Assembly (NCBI RefSeq): GCF_035610345.1
Contig: NZ_CP141212.1
Coordinates: 5,976-69,975, forward strand
Reading direction: 5' to 3'
Origin: Sinorhizobium meliloti
GTDB taxonomy: Bacteria > Pseudomonadota > Alphaproteobacteria > Rhizobiales > Rhizobiaceae
Length of the DNA stretch: 64,000 nt
Shown here: piece by piece, positions 44,004-52,498 of the stretch
How the letters are laid out: each line of letters opens with the position of its first letter
How positions within the stretch are numbered: position 1 is the first letter of the stretch
Notes under the pieces: generated by a model
Databases searched by the model: none
What the model was told of the DNA's origin: nothing
The model's input: the letters and a program-made list of their open reading frames with translations, nothing else
Made by a program: the position numbers and the translations under genes

Positions 44004-44321
44004 CTAGCGGCTTTGCGGGCGCATCTCGTCGAGATGCTTGAGATCGAGGCTGTAGATGAAGTGCTTGTCTTCTTCGTAATGGCGCAGCATGGCAATGATG
44101 GCGGCTGTGTTGAAGAGCAGCACCAGGCCGCAGGCGACCGTCAGGATGACGGCGATGGCCGGCGTTGCGATGTAGGGCCAAACGGTAAACAGCGCGAAGA
44201 GCAGGGTGCACCAGAGGACCACGACGAAGGCCGTAAGGCAGACGCGGTCACGTCTGTGCATTACATCGATACGCTGGCTGAAGCTCGCATCTTCGCCAAG
44301 CTTGCTTAGTGTCGCTTCCAT
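44004..44321 (-). CDS. small two-helix membrane protein (105 aa)
   Basis: First gene of the permease operon. A soluble N-terminus (MEATLSKLGEDASFSQRIDVMHRRDRV) is followed by two helices (LTAFVVVLWCTLLFALFTVW and IAVILTVACGLVLLFNTAAI) and a basic cytoplasmic tail (MLRHYEEDKHFIYSLDLKHLDEM). GGAGG lies 8 bases before the ATG at 44321. No family is recognised. The upstream divergent gap (44322-44708) carries AT-rich motifs probably read by the XRE-cupin regulator. Confidence 0.75.
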   Translation of the reverse strand: MEATLSKLGEDASFSQRIDVMHRRDRVCLTAFVVVLWCTLLFALFTVWPYIATPAIAVILTVACGLVLLFNTAAIIAMLRHYEEDKHFIYSLDLKHLDEMRPQSR

Positions 44322-44402
44322 TCGCTTTCCTCCTCCAATGGTTCTTCCTCCGGGTAGTTTTTCGTTCCTTGTAACTTGGATGCCGGGAGCCGGCCGTTTT
44401 CT

Positions 44403-44439
44403 GCTTAGAAAAAATATTTGCCTAACAGGAATGTCAGGC
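44403..44439 (-). promoter_or_regulatory. motif set b: AT-rich island and inverted repeat before the permease operon
   Basis: AGAAAAAATATTTGCC (44407-44422) is followed by the inverted repeat GCCTAACA / TGTCAGGC (about 44420-44427 and 44432-44439; 7 of 8 bases pair, 4-base spacer). The island lies about 80 bases upstream of the 105-residue protein start. Similar AT-rich cores occur upstream of the divergent xre gene and four other units. Probable operator or promoter element, by pattern only. Confidence 0.45.
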
Positions 44440-44668
44440 AAAGCGAAACCACTGTCAAGTGACGCCGTCCCGACCTGGCCGAGCCCGGGAGATCGAGCGA
44501 CAGTGAGGCGGGGGCTGACGGAGGCGCGGGCGCATTCCAGCGTGTTCGCGGCCATGCCTCGTCACGCGCAACACATCGGCGGAGCAGGCATAGGCTGCAG
44601 CGAGAGTTGATCTTCTACTCAGGGCAGAATACTTCCTCGGCCGCGCGCTTATGGCGTTGTGGAAGACC

Positions 44669-44693
44669 CAGAAATATTTACTATCAGTAAAAA
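44669..44693 (+). promoter_or_regulatory. motif set c: AT-rich inverted repeat before the xre-cupin gene
   Basis: AGAAATATTTACTATCAGTA overlaps the inverted repeat TTTACT-ATC-AGTAAA (44677-44691). It lies about 15 bases before the regulator's ATG, covering the likely promoter or ribosome region. That is the position expected for autoregulation by the product. The AGAAA..ATATT core is shared with motif a (36293) and others. Confidence 0.5.
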
Positions 44694-44708
44694 CGAGGCG
44701 AGATTGGC

Positions 44709-45443
44709 ATGGGCAGGGAAAACGCGGAAAAGCATCGGAACTCGAAGAAGAACGGCAAAGCGTCCGTGGGCGCCGACGGCGCGCGCAAGACGGCGGCAGA
44801 GTTGGCGCGTGTCACGCCGTTCACTCAGGATCCGCATGCCATCCGCGATACTCGTGAAAAGGTGCTGGAAGTCGCGATCGGTCATGAGGTGCGTGCCTTC
44901 CGCAAGAAGCTCGGCATTACAGTAGCCGACGTCGCCTCCGCGACCGATATTTCGGTCGGCATGCTGTCGAAGATCGAGAATGGCAACACATCGCCGTCGC
45001 TCACGACTTTGCAGACGCTGTCCCGGGCGCTCGGCGTGCCGATCACCGCCTTCTTCCGCCGTTTCGAGGAGGAGCATAGCGCCGTGTTCGTCAAAGCGGG
45101 GGAGGGCGTCGACGTCGAGCGGCGCGGCACCCGCGCCGGCCACCAGTACAACCTCCTCGGCCATATCGGATCGAACACCTCCGGCGTCGTCGTCGAGCCT
45201 TATCTCATCACGCTGACCGAAGACTCGGACGTCTTTCCGACGTTTCAACACGATGGTCTGGAATTCCTCTACATGCTGGAAGGCGAGGTGGTTTACCGGC
45301 ATGGCAACAATCTTTACCGCATGACTCCGGGGGATAGTCTGTTCTTCGACGCCGACGCGCCGCACGGGCCGGAAGAACTGACCACGCTGCCGATCCGGTA
45401 TCTGTCGATCATTTCCTATCCGCGCGGCCGCGGAGAGGACTGA
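44709..45443 (+). CDS. XRE-cupin transcriptional regulator (244 aa)
   Basis: N-terminal basic region (to about residue 55, probably disordered), an XRE/lambda-repressor HTH (about 58-115: VRAFRKKLGITVADVASATDI, GMLSKIENGNTSPSLTTLQTLS) and a C-terminal cupin_2 domain (about 170-240: VFPTFQHDGLEFLYMLEGEVV, PGDSLFFDADAPHGP). Such XRE-cupin proteins typically regulate amine, amino-acid or C1 genes, the cupin sensing a small ligand. It is divergent from the permease operon and upstream of purU. It is the natural candidate to bind the AT-rich motifs found in front of six transcription units here. Confidence 0.9.
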   Translation: MGRENAEKHRNSKKNGKASVGADGARKTAAELARVTPFTQDPHAIRDTREKVLEVAIGHEVRAFRKKLGITVADVASATDISVGMLSKIENGNTSPSLTTLQTLSRALGVPITAFFRRFEEEHSAVFVKAGEGVDVERRGTRAGHQYNLLGHIGSNTSGVVVEPYLITLTEDSDVFPTFQHDGLEFLYMLEGEVVYRHGNNLYRMTPGDSLFFDADAPHGPEELTTLPIRYLSIISYPRGRGED

Positions 45444-45513
45444 GGAAAGCTTCTGCTCATTTCTTTTCGCCCTACGCGCGATTTTCCGCCAAGCTGCGAA
45501 AGGAAAGTTGCCT

Positions 45514-45534
45514 CAGGAGAAATATATATTCCTG
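45514..45534 (+). promoter_or_regulatory. motif set d: inverted repeat before purU
   Basis: CAGGA (45514-45518) and TCCTG (45530-45534) flank the AT tract GAAATATATAT. It lies about 100 bases before the purU start. It shares the GGA-AT tract-TCC layout with the motif at 46661-46694 and probably belongs to the same regulatory set. Confidence 0.5.
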
Positions 45535-45632
45535 CAGATTGATTTCATCGATCTGCTCTGGTAGCAATTTGCGGCGTCGGCAACGAGGATGGATCGACAC
45601 CCGTGCGCGCTACGAACGGCGAGGGGAGAGAA

Positions 45633-46523
45633 ATGAACATGCAGAATTTCGTTCTGACCGTATCCTGCAAGTCGACGCGCGGCGTGGTTGCGGCGCTATC
45701 GGGATATCTGGCCGAGCAGGGCTGCAATATCGCCGACAGCTCGCAGTTCGACGATCTGGATACCGGCAAGTTCTTCATGCGCACCAGCTTCATCTCGGAG
45801 GAGCGGGTTGGCCTTGCGGCTCTCAAGGAAGGGCTGAAACCGATTGCCTCGAAGTTCGAGATGGAGACGGCTCTCCACGAACAGTCCGAGCGCATGAAGG
45901 TGCTGCTCATGGTGTCGCGCTTCGGCCATTGCCTGAACGATCTTCTCTACCGCTGGAAGATTGGCGCCTTGCCGATCGACATCGTCGGGGTCGTCTCCAA
46001 CCACTTCGACTACCAGAAGGTGGTCGTCAACCACGACATCCCCTTCCACTGCATCAAGGTGACGAAGGAAAACAAGCCCAAGGCCGAAGCCCAGCTGATG
46101 GACGTCGTCGAGCAGACCGGCGCCGAGCTGATCGTTCTTGCCCGCTACATGCAGGTGCTTTCCGATGCGCTCTGCAAGAAGATGTCGGGGAAGATCATCA
46201 ACATCCACCACTCCTTCCTGCCGTCGTTCAAGGGGGCGAACCCCTATAAGCAGGCCTATGAGCGCGGCGTGAAGCTGATCGGCGCGACGGCGCATTACGT
46301 CACCGCCGATCTCGATGAGGGTCCGATCATCGAGCAGGATATCGCCCGCATCACCCATGCGCAGTCGGCCGAGGATTACGTCTCGATCGGCCGCGACGTC
46401 GAAAGCCAGGTGCTGGCCCGCGCCGTGCACGCCCATATCCATCACCGCTGCTTCATCAACGGCAACCGCGTCGTCGTCTTCCCGCCGAGCCCGGGTTCCT
46501 ACGCGTCGGAACGGATGGGCTGA
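45633..46523 (+). CDS. purU: formyltetrahydrofolate deformylase PurU (296 aa)
   Basis: Hydrolyses 10-formyl-THF to formate and THF. N-terminal ACT domain (residues 1-85: FVLTVSCKSTRGVVAALSGYLAEQGCNI), then the formyl-transferase fold with RMKVLLMVSRFGHCLNDLL, IVGVVSNHF, and the catalytic region NIHHSFLPSFKGANPYKQAY (Asn-His) and TADLDEGPIIEQD (Asp). The start at 45633 has GAGGGGAGAG upstream. It sits between the XRE-cupin gene and the gcvT-like gene in the methylated-amine region. It would let formaldehyde carbon, loaded on folate, leave as formate and regenerate free THF. Confidence 0.94.
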   Translation: MNMQNFVLTVSCKSTRGVVAALSGYLAEQGCNIADSSQFDDLDTGKFFMRTSFISEERVGLAALKEGLKPIASKFEMETALHEQSERMKVLLMVSRFGHCLNDLLYRWKIGALPIDIVGVVSNHFDYQKVVVNHDIPFHCIKVTKENKPKAEAQLMDVVEQTGAELIVLARYMQVLSDALCKKMSGKIINIHHSFLPSFKGANPYKQAYERGVKLIGATAHYVTADLDEGPIIEQDIARITHAQSAEDYVSIGRDVESQVLARAVHAHIHHRCFINGNRVVVFPPSPGSYASERMG

Positions 46524-46660
46524 GGCCGATAGAAGCCGAAACCGGCTTACTCCCACGCCCCATTACCGCCCATCGCATCAGAGCCGGAAGCCGCACCAAC
46601 TCCCGCGAATCCCCGCCTTAACCACGCGACAAAAATAATCGGGCCCGCTTGCTTCCCTGC

Positions 46661-46694
46661 GGAATACTGAATATATTCAGGAAATAAATATTCC
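46661..46694 (+). promoter_or_regulatory. motif set e: nested palindromes before the gcvT-like operon
   Basis: A perfect 14-bp palindrome CTGAATATATTCAG (46667-46680) lies inside a longer repeat of GGAATA (46661-46666) with TATTCC (46689-46694). The first ATG of the operon is 25 bases further on. This is the most symmetric member of the AT-rich motif set and the best candidate operator. Confidence 0.6.
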
Positions 46695-46719
46695 GTATGG
46701 GAAAAAAAGAGGGAACGAA

Positions 46720-47853
46720 ATGGCTTTATCTTGGCGTTTCTCCGCCTTGGCGGATCGGCATCGCGCTCTCGGATCGAAACTGGAGGACTGGAGCGGCATG
46801 GGAACCGCCTGGACCTACGAGAAGGACATGTCCGAAGAGCATGTCGCGATCCGCACGAAGGCCGGGATCATGGACGTTTCCGGCCTGAAGAAGGTGCACC
46901 TGGTCGGTCCGCATGCCATCGCCGTGCTCGACTACATCACCACCCGCGACATGACGAAGATCTATCCCGGACGCTCCGTCTATGCCTGCATGCTGAACGA
47001 TCGCGGTCATTTCACCGACGACTGCATCGTGTACCGCACCGGCCCGAATTCCTGGATGCTGGTCCACGGCTCCGGCTCCGGCTACGAGGAGATCGTGAAG
47101 CAGGCCGCAGGCCGGAATTGCGCAGTCCTGTTCGACGACGATCTGCATGATCTTTCGCTGCAGGGCCCGCTTGCGGTCGACTATCTCGCAAAACATGTGC
47201 CGGGCATCCGCGACCTTAAATATTTCCACCACATGCAGACGACGCTCTTCGGCGCTCCCGTCATGATCTCACGCACCGGCTATACCGGAGAGCGTGGTTA
47301 TGAAATCTTCGTGCGCGGGCAGGATGCGGTGATGATCTGGGATCGCATCGTCGCGGAAGGCAGGGAGATGGGCGTCATCCCCTGCTGTTTCAGCGTGCTC
47401 GACATGCTGCGGGTCGAAAGCTACCTGCTCTTCTATCCTTACGACAATTCGCAGATGTATCCGTTCGCCGACCAACCGCCCGGCGACAGCCTCTGGGAAC
47501 TCGGCCTCGATTTCACCGTCAGCCCCGGCAAGACAGGCTTCCGCGGAGCAGAGGAGCATGCGCGCCTGAAAGGCAAGGAACGCTTCAAGATCTTCGGCAT
47601 GCTGATCGATGCCGACGGGCCGGCGGATCTCGGCGACGAAGTCTATGCCGAGGACAGGAAGGTCGGTGTAATCACCTGCCCGAGCTATTCGACGCTGACG
47701 AAGAAATCCATGGCGATTGCCCGTTTGGACGTCGACAAAGCCGTCCAGGGCGTGAAGCTCGAGGTGCGCGGCAAGAACCTCAACGCCAGGGCGATCGCCC
47801 ACACGCTGACCTTCGACGATCCGGAGAAGAAGAAGAGGACGGCCGTGGGTTAG
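46720..47853 (+). CDS. GcvT-like aminomethyltransferase, dimethylamine-pathway partner (377 aa)
   Basis: Folate-dependent aminomethyltransferase family (GcvT/YgfZ-like). Conserved features: the N-terminal AGIMDVSGLKKVHLVGPHAIAVLDYI, DDCIVYR, DLSLQGPLAVDYL, ISRTGYTGERGYEIF and RVESYLLFY. In bacteria with the dimethylamine monooxygenase genes a GcvT-like gene of this kind is found beside dmmABC (called dmmD by some authors; my recollection). It probably binds tetrahydrofolate and captures the formaldehyde released on demethylation. It leads the operon: dmmA begins 12 bases after its stop. AGAGGGAAC precedes the ATG. Confidence 0.78.
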   Translation: MALSWRFSALADRHRALGSKLEDWSGMGTAWTYEKDMSEEHVAIRTKAGIMDVSGLKKVHLVGPHAIAVLDYITTRDMTKIYPGRSVYACMLNDRGHFTDDCIVYRTGPNSWMLVHGSGSGYEEIVKQAAGRNCAVLFDDDLHDLSLQGPLAVDYLAKHVPGIRDLKYFHHMQTTLFGAPVMISRTGYTGERGYEIFVRGQDAVMIWDRIVAEGREMGVIPCCFSVLDMLRVESYLLFYPYDNSQMYPFADQPPGDSLWELGLDFTVSPGKTGFRGAEEHARLKGKERFKIFGMLIDADGPADLGDEVYAEDRKVGVITCPSYSTLTKKSMAIARLDVDKAVQGVKLEVRGKNLNARAIAHTLTFDDPEKKKRTAVG

Positions 47854-47864
47854 GGGAGGCGGCC

Positions 47865-48470
47865 ATGCTTGTCGAAGGCATTAAGAGCCGTCCGGTCTAT
47901 ACGGGACTTTCCATTCAGCCGCGCGCCCGGCGGCACATCTTCGCCCTGGAAGGGGAGGGCGCCCATGCCCTCCTCGACAGGAAGCCGGTACTCGACGACA
48001 CGGCGCTGTCCCGCAGCGAGATCCTCTATGTCGCGCGCGGCTCGCAGAGCAAGGGAAACGGCGAGGCGCTGCGCGCGCTTGGCGCCCATATGTTCTTCGC
48101 AGCCCCGACGATCGCGACGCTGCTCTTCCGCCTCAGGGGCACGCTGACGGCCGCCCATATGGGGACGCGGCTTTATATCGCCGGCACGGAGGGCTTTATC
48201 GGCCAGGCGATGATGGTGGCGCTCGATCACGGCATGGACCATGCCTCGATCATCACCGAACACCGCGGCTCGCTGGCGCGCCGCGTGCAATGTGTCCACT
48301 GCAAAGGCGTCACCGAGGACGTCACCCACAGCCCCTTTCCCTGCGGCCATTGCGGTCTGCAGCTTCTCGTGCGCGACCATTACTCGCGGCGCCTCGGCGC
48401 CTTCCAGGGCGTCAATGTCGATGCGGAAGAACCCGGCAGCGCGCCTGATCCGGAGGAGTTGTTCCTGTGA
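47865..48470 (+). CDS. dmmA: dimethylamine monooxygenase subunit, DmmA-like (201 aa)
   Basis: Small subunit with an N-terminal domain of about 135 residues (LYIAGTEGFIGQAMMVAL) and a C-terminal zinc ribbon: Cys143, Cys146, Cys160, Cys163 in VQCVHCKG...PCGHCG. This two-domain layout matches the DmmA-like family of dimethylamine monooxygenase subunits. GGGGAGG precedes the ATG. The stop overlaps the next start (GTGA). The predicted masses of this and the two following products (about 22, 35 and 40 kDa) approximate those I recall for the purified three-subunit dimethylamine monooxygenase. Confidence 0.78.
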   Translation: MLVEGIKSRPVYTGLSIQPRARRHIFALEGEGAHALLDRKPVLDDTALSRSEILYVARGSQSKGNGEALRALGAHMFFAAPTIATLLFRLRGTLTAAHMGTRLYIAGTEGFIGQAMMVALDHGMDHASIITEHRGSLARRVQCVHCKGVTEDVTHSPFPCGHCGLQLLVRDHYSRRLGAFQGVNVDAEEPGSAPDPEELFL

Positions 48471-49432
48471 GCGGTGGTACTGAAATTCCCGTCCGAGTGA
48501 CCCGGGTGACGCCGGTCGCTCATCGCATCAAACGCTTCCGTTTCGAGCGCCTCGACGGCCGACCGATGCCCTATTTCTCCGGTGGCGCCCACGTCATCGT
48601 TTCGATGAACGACAATGGTCACGTCCGGCGCAATGCCTATTCGCTGATGTCGGCACCATATGATTGTTCGGCCTACGAGATCAGCGTGCTGCATGTCGAG
48701 GATTCCCGCGGCGGCTCGTCCTTCATGCACGAGAAGGTGCGCGAAGGCGACGAAATGAAGGTCTCCCATCCCGTCAACCTGTTTCAGCCGGACTGGCGCG
48801 GCCGAAAGCATTTGCTGATTGCCGGCGGCATCGGGATCACGCCCTTCATCGCCATGATGGAGCAGTTTTCCCGCGAGGGCGCCCGTTTCGAAATGCATTA
48901 TGCCATTCGAACGCGCGACCGCGGCGCTTACTGCGAGGACCTCGTCGCCCGCTACGGACCGCATCGGGTGAAGATCTATTGCGATGCCGAAGACAATCGC
49001 ATTCCGCTCGCCCGCTTGCTCGACAGCCAGCCGCTCGGCACGCATCTCTATGTCTGCGGTCCCGCGGGCATGATCGACGGCGTACTCAAGACCGGGCTTG
49101 AGGCCGGCTGGCCGGAGCAGAACCTGCATTCCGAGCGCTTTCTGTCCTCCCAGCCCGGCAAACCCTTTTCGATTGAGCTGACGCGCTCCGGCAAGACCGT
49201 CCATGTGGGTCATCACGAGAGCATGCTGGAGGCGATCGAGGCGGCCGGCATCGATGCGCCCTTTCTCTGTCGCGGCGGTGCCTGCGGGCAGTGCGAAACG
49301 ACGGTCGCCCTCTGCGACGGCAAGCTGCTGCATAACGACGTCTATCTGACCGACGAAGAAAAGGCTTCCGGCCGAAAGGTGATGCTCTGCGTCTCCCGGT
49401 TCGAGGGAAAGGCTTTGCATCTCGACCTGTAG
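48467..49432 (+). CDS. dmmB: dimethylamine monooxygenase reductase subunit, PDR/VanB type (321 aa)
   Basis: Phthalate-dioxygenase-reductase-like flavin/iron-sulfur protein. FMN site R55-NAYS-L, then the NAD site LLIAGGIGITPFIAMM (about 116-131). The C-terminal plant-type ferredoxin domain has four 2Fe-2S cysteines (Cys268, Cys273, Cys276, Cys308; CRGGACGQC and MLC). It starts at a GTG overlapping the dmmA stop, with CGGAGGAG upstream. It would pass electrons from NAD(P)H to the heme subunit encoded next. Confidence 0.87.
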   Translation: MSGGTEIPVRVTRVTPVAHRIKRFRFERLDGRPMPYFSGGAHVIVSMNDNGHVRRNAYSLMSAPYDCSAYEISVLHVEDSRGGSSFMHEKVREGDEMKVSHPVNLFQPDWRGRKHLLIAGGIGITPFIAMMEQFSREGARFEMHYAIRTRDRGAYCEDLVARYGPHRVKIYCDAEDNRIPLARLLDSQPLGTHLYVCGPAGMIDGVLKTGLEAGWPEQNLHSERFLSSQPGKPFSIELTRSGKTVHVGHHESMLEAIEAAGIDAPFLCRGGACGQCETTVALCDGKLLHNDVYLTDEEKASGRKVMLCVSRFEGKALHLDL

Positions 49433-49443
49433 AGGCCGTTCCA

Positions 49444-49515
49444 GGAAAACCGTCCAACAGTTTTCCGCCCAGAAATGCGTGGTTTCAAACACTTGGATCG
49501 TTCGACGAAACGATC
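49444..49515 (+). promoter_or_regulatory. two inverted repeats in the dmmB-dmmC gap
   Basis: GGAAAAC (49450 region) pairs with GTTTTCC nearby, and GATCGTT (49496-49502) pairs with AACGATC (49509-49515). The first hairpin follows the dmmB stop within 15 bases; the second precedes the next gene by about 30. They could act as weak attenuators, RNase processing sites or operator sequence. The 111-base gap is longer than the tight gaps around it. Confidence 0.35.
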
Positions 49516-49543
49516 AATCGGGCCGACCAAGAGGAGAACGGGC

Positions 49544-50584
49544 ATGGCAATCGCCTTCAAGCAGGAAACCTTCCGGGACGATTTCAGCTATCGCAACAGT
49601 CCGGAAAACATCCGGCGCTTTCCGTTTCCCTTCGACCGCGACGAATACATGTACGCGGTGAACATGGAACCGCACGTGAAGGGGCAGAAGGGCACCGCCT
49701 TCGAAAGCCTGATCGACGTCGATGAGCACTACGTCGCCGAGATGCAGGATCGGGCTCTGGTTCTGAAAGAGGACCCGCTGCGCTACCAGGCGTTGCCACA
49801 CATGATGACGGCACAATGGGATACCCTGGAACTTCTGATGGAGGAGCAGGCCGCCGGCTTTCCCGAACATTTCACGCTCACCAGGAACGGCGATCAATGG
49901 CGCTGGATCAACCGGCCGCTCGGCATCGACGACACCTTCACCTTCGGCGATCGCTCGACGCTTCCCTATGAACCGCTCGAATACATCACCCGCCAGGCGC
50001 AGGGGGATTTCTGCATCGTCGACCAGCGCGACGGCAATCTCTGGATGGATGCCGGAATGGTGACGACCCAGGCCGACTGGTCGCTCGATTTCGACATCGG
50101 CATGAACTTCATGGAATGGCACGGCCCGGTGCCGCTCGCTCATCAGATGGGCGTCTTCGACCGCGCCCTTAAATTCCTCCTGAATCTGCAGCAGGGCAAG
50201 CCTACGCGCCGTTTCAACTGGACGATGACGATCAATCCGCGCCTCGATACCAGCCCGGAAAACTACCATAAATGGGGTCCGGACCGCGCCACGGTCACGC
50301 CAGAAAACGTCGGCGAGAAGGTGCATTTGCGCGTCGAGGTGCAGAGCCTGTGGCGCCTGCCGCGCTCGAACGCCATCCTCTTCGTCATCCGCTGCTATCT
50401 GATGAATATGAATGAGCTCGTGACGGTCCCGAAATGGGCGCGCCGCTTTCCGCGCGTGCTCAGCACGCTGCCGCCGGAACTCATCGATTACAAGGGCCTG
50501 ACGCGCTATCGCCAGACCACGATCGACTGGCTTACGAAATTCGACGACGGCGCGCCGACCAGTCCCGGCACATTCCCGGATTGA
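49544..50584 (+). CDS. dmmC: heme-dependent oxidative N-demethylase subunit (DUF3445 family, 346 aa)
   Basis: DUF3445/heme-dependent N-demethylase family protein. Recognisable stretches: [84 protein letters not shown] and [26 protein letters not shown]. This is the likely catalytic subunit of dimethylamine monooxygenase, turning dimethylamine into methylamine and formaldehyde. The start at 49544 has GAGGAG upstream. An N-terminal extension of ORF-type sequence before it was discarded. tmm begins 65 bases after its stop. Confidence 0.82.
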   Translation: MAIAFKQETFRDDFSYRNSPENIRRFPFPFDRDEYMYAVNMEPHVKGQKGTAFESLIDVDEHYVAEMQDRALVLKEDPLRYQALPHMMTAQWDTLELLMEEQAAGFPEHFTLTRNGDQWRWINRPLGIDDTFTFGDRSTLPYEPLEYITRQAQGDFCIVDQRDGNLWMDAGMVTTQADWSLDFDIGMNFMEWHGPVPLAHQMGVFDRALKFLLNLQQGKPTRRFNWTMTINPRLDTSPENYHKWGPDRATVTPENVGEKVHLRVEVQSLWRLPRSNAILFVIRCYLMNMNELVTVPKWARRFPRVLSTLPPELIDYKGLTRYRQTTIDWLTKFDDGAPTSPGTFPD

Positions 50585-50649
50585 CGCCGCTTCCAGCGCC
50601 AAGACGACTGCATGCAATTGCAACTTCCACAAATCAAGGGGAATGCGTC

Positions 50650-51987
50650 ATGACAAGAGTTGCCGTCATCGGTGCCGGTCCATCGGGCCTCGCCCAGTTG
50701 CGGGCCTTCCAGTCGGCCGCCCAGAAGGGTGCCGAGATTCCGGAGATCGTCTGCTATGAAAAGCAGTCCGACTGGGGAGGGCTGTGGAACTACACCTGGC
50801 GCACCGGACTGGACGAATATGGAGAGCCGGTGCATGGCAGCATGTATCGCTACCTCTGGTCTAACGGTCCGAAGGAGTGCCTGGAATTCGCGGACTACAC
50901 CTTCGAGGAGCATTTCGGCAAGCCGATCGCCTCCTATCCGCCGCGCGCGGTGCTGTGGGATTATATCAAGGGCCGTGTGGAGAAGGCGAATGTGCGCGAC
51001 TGGGTGCGTTTCAATACCCCGGTGCGCATGGTGCACTTCGACGAACAGACGAAGAAGTTCACGGTTACCGCTCATAACCGCCTCGAAGACCGCATGTATG
51101 ACGAGGAATTCGACTATGTGGTCGTTGCGAGCGGCCACTTCTCGACACCGCACGTCCCTTATTTCGAAGGCGTGAAAACCTTCAACGGCCGCGTTCTGCA
51201 CGCCCACGATTTCCGCGATGCGCTGGAATTCAAGGGTAAGGACGTTCTCATTGTCGGCCGGAGCTACTCGGCAGAGGATATCGGTTCGCAATGCTGGAAG
51301 TATGGGGCGAAATCGGTGACGACGAGCTACCGCTCAAAGCCGATGGGCTTCAACTGGCCGGAAAACTTCGAGGAACGGCCGCTACTGACGAAGCTCGAAA
51401 ACAAGACGGCCCGTTTCGCGGACGGCTCGACAAAGGAAGTGGACGCGCTGATCCTGTGCACCGGCTATCAGCACCATTTTCCGTTCCTGCCCGATGAACT
51501 CAGGCTCAAGACCGCCAACCGCCTTTGGGCCGACCATCTCTACAAGGGCGTGGTCTTCGACAAGAATCCGCAGCTCTTCTACATCGGCATGCAGGATCAG
51601 TTTTACACCTTCAACATGTTCGACGTGCAGGCCTGGTGGGCGCGCGACGTCATGATGGGCCGCCTCGAGCTGCCGCCGGAAGAGGAGCTGAAGGCCAATT
51701 TCGACATGTGGCGCGCCCGCGAGGAAACGCTCGAACATGCCGAAGAGATGATCTGGTATCAGGGCGACTACGTGAAGGAACTGCTCGCCGAAACCGATTA
51801 TCCGAGCTTCGATATCGAAGGGGTCAACCGGACCTTCATGAAGTGGGAGCACCACAAGGCGGAAAACATCATGGGTTTTCGCGACAATGCCTATCGGTCG
51901 CTGATGACGGGCAATATGTCGCCAAAGCATCACACGCCTTGGGTGGAAGCGCTTGACGACTCCCTGGAGGAATATCTGCGCGCGTGA
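50650..51987 (+). CDS. tmm: trimethylamine monooxygenase (flavin-containing, 445 aa)
   Basis: Class B flavoprotein of the Tmm group; oxidises trimethylamine to trimethylamine N-oxide with NADPH and O2. FAD motif [11 protein letters not shown] (residues 7-17), the FMO fingerprint [11 protein letters not shown] (178-188), and NADPH motif [12 protein letters not shown] near 201-212 with Tyr206 in the position of the catalytic/gating Tyr207 I recall from Roseovarius Tmm. [13 protein letters not shown] also matches Tmm proteins. AAGGGG precedes the ATG. It follows dmmC closely and is convergent with tdm across a RIME/IS remnant region. Confidence 0.92.
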   Translation: MTRVAVIGAGPSGLAQLRAFQSAAQKGAEIPEIVCYEKQSDWGGLWNYTWRTGLDEYGEPVHGSMYRYLWSNGPKECLEFADYTFEEHFGKPIASYPPRAVLWDYIKGRVEKANVRDWVRFNTPVRMVHFDEQTKKFTVTAHNRLEDRMYDEEFDYVVVASGHFSTPHVPYFEGVKTFNGRVLHAHDFRDALEFKGKDVLIVGRSYSAEDIGSQCWKYGAKSVTTSYRSKPMGFNWPENFEERPLLTKLENKTARFADGSTKEVDALILCTGYQHHFPFLPDELRLKTANRLWADHLYKGVVFDKNPQLFYIGMQDQFYTFNMFDVQAWWARDVMMGRLELPPEEELKANFDMWRAREETLEHAEEMIWYQGDYVKELLAETDYPSFDIEGVNRTFMKWEHHKAENIMGFRDNAYRSLMTGNMSPKHHTPWVEALDDSLEEYLRA

Positions 51988-52126
51988 CGATCTTCGCCTC
52001 GGTGTATGCCCTTCCCACCTGTGGGAGGGGCAAAATCGCGCCTGCGCGTCCGAGGTACACACTTTTCGTGGAAGTGCTTCAAGGCCTGTTGAGATTCGGG
52101 CCACCCGCCGCCGCTTGTTCGATTTC

Positions 52127-52242
52127 CTCATTCCTGTGCTTGTCACAGGAATCCAGTCAGACCAGGTCCTTGGGCTGAAAGAGCTCTTCTCGCGCCGCAG
52201 ACGCGGCGCTGCTCTCATCCCTGTGACAAGAACAGGGATGAG
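52127..52242. repeat. RIME-like rhizobial intergenic palindrome
   Basis: The left arm (52127-52153, containing CCTGTGCTTGTCACAGG) and right arm (52216-52242, CCCTGTGACAAGAACAGGG) are about 27 bp each and nearly complementary, so the segment can fold into a large hairpin. The core is the TTGTCACAGG palindrome that I associate with Rhizobium/Sinorhizobium-specific intergenic mosaic elements. It lies 140 bases downstream of tmm and before the transposase remnant. It may stabilise the tmm 3' end. The rest of the 510-base gap (51988-52498) carries only the remnant below. Confidence 0.75.
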
Positions 52243-52345
52243 GACGGAGGAGAGGTTGCAGTCCTCCTAAAAGTCGCTGTAATCCTTCGAGCTGCTGCAT
52301 GTTTTGTCCATTGATCGGCTACGATCAAAGGACACATGCAATGGC

Positions 52346-52456
52346 GTGCGGTCGGTACTCAAGGAGTTCAAGGGCATCGCCATGCGTGCCGACAAAACCG
52401 ACCAGAGCTTCAACGCCATTATCCATCTTGCTGCAGCCGTCATAAACTCAAAATGA
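52346..52456 (+). pseudogene. C-terminal scrap of an IS5-type transposase
   Basis: The frame encodes VLKEFKGIAMRADKTDQ, then SFNAIIHLAAAVINSK and a stop. This is the typical C-terminus of IS5-group transposases common in rhizobia (consensus like RRIAMRSDKTDESFAAMIYLAAAVINSR). Only about 36 codons survive, with no catalytic residues and no start. It is a dead insertion-sequence remnant in the intergenic DNA between tmm and tdm, consistent with past transposition or rearrangement at this junction. Confidence 0.75.
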
Positions 52457-52498
52457 ATCTCAACAGGCCTTAGTCTAGAGAGGATTACCCAAATCGGT

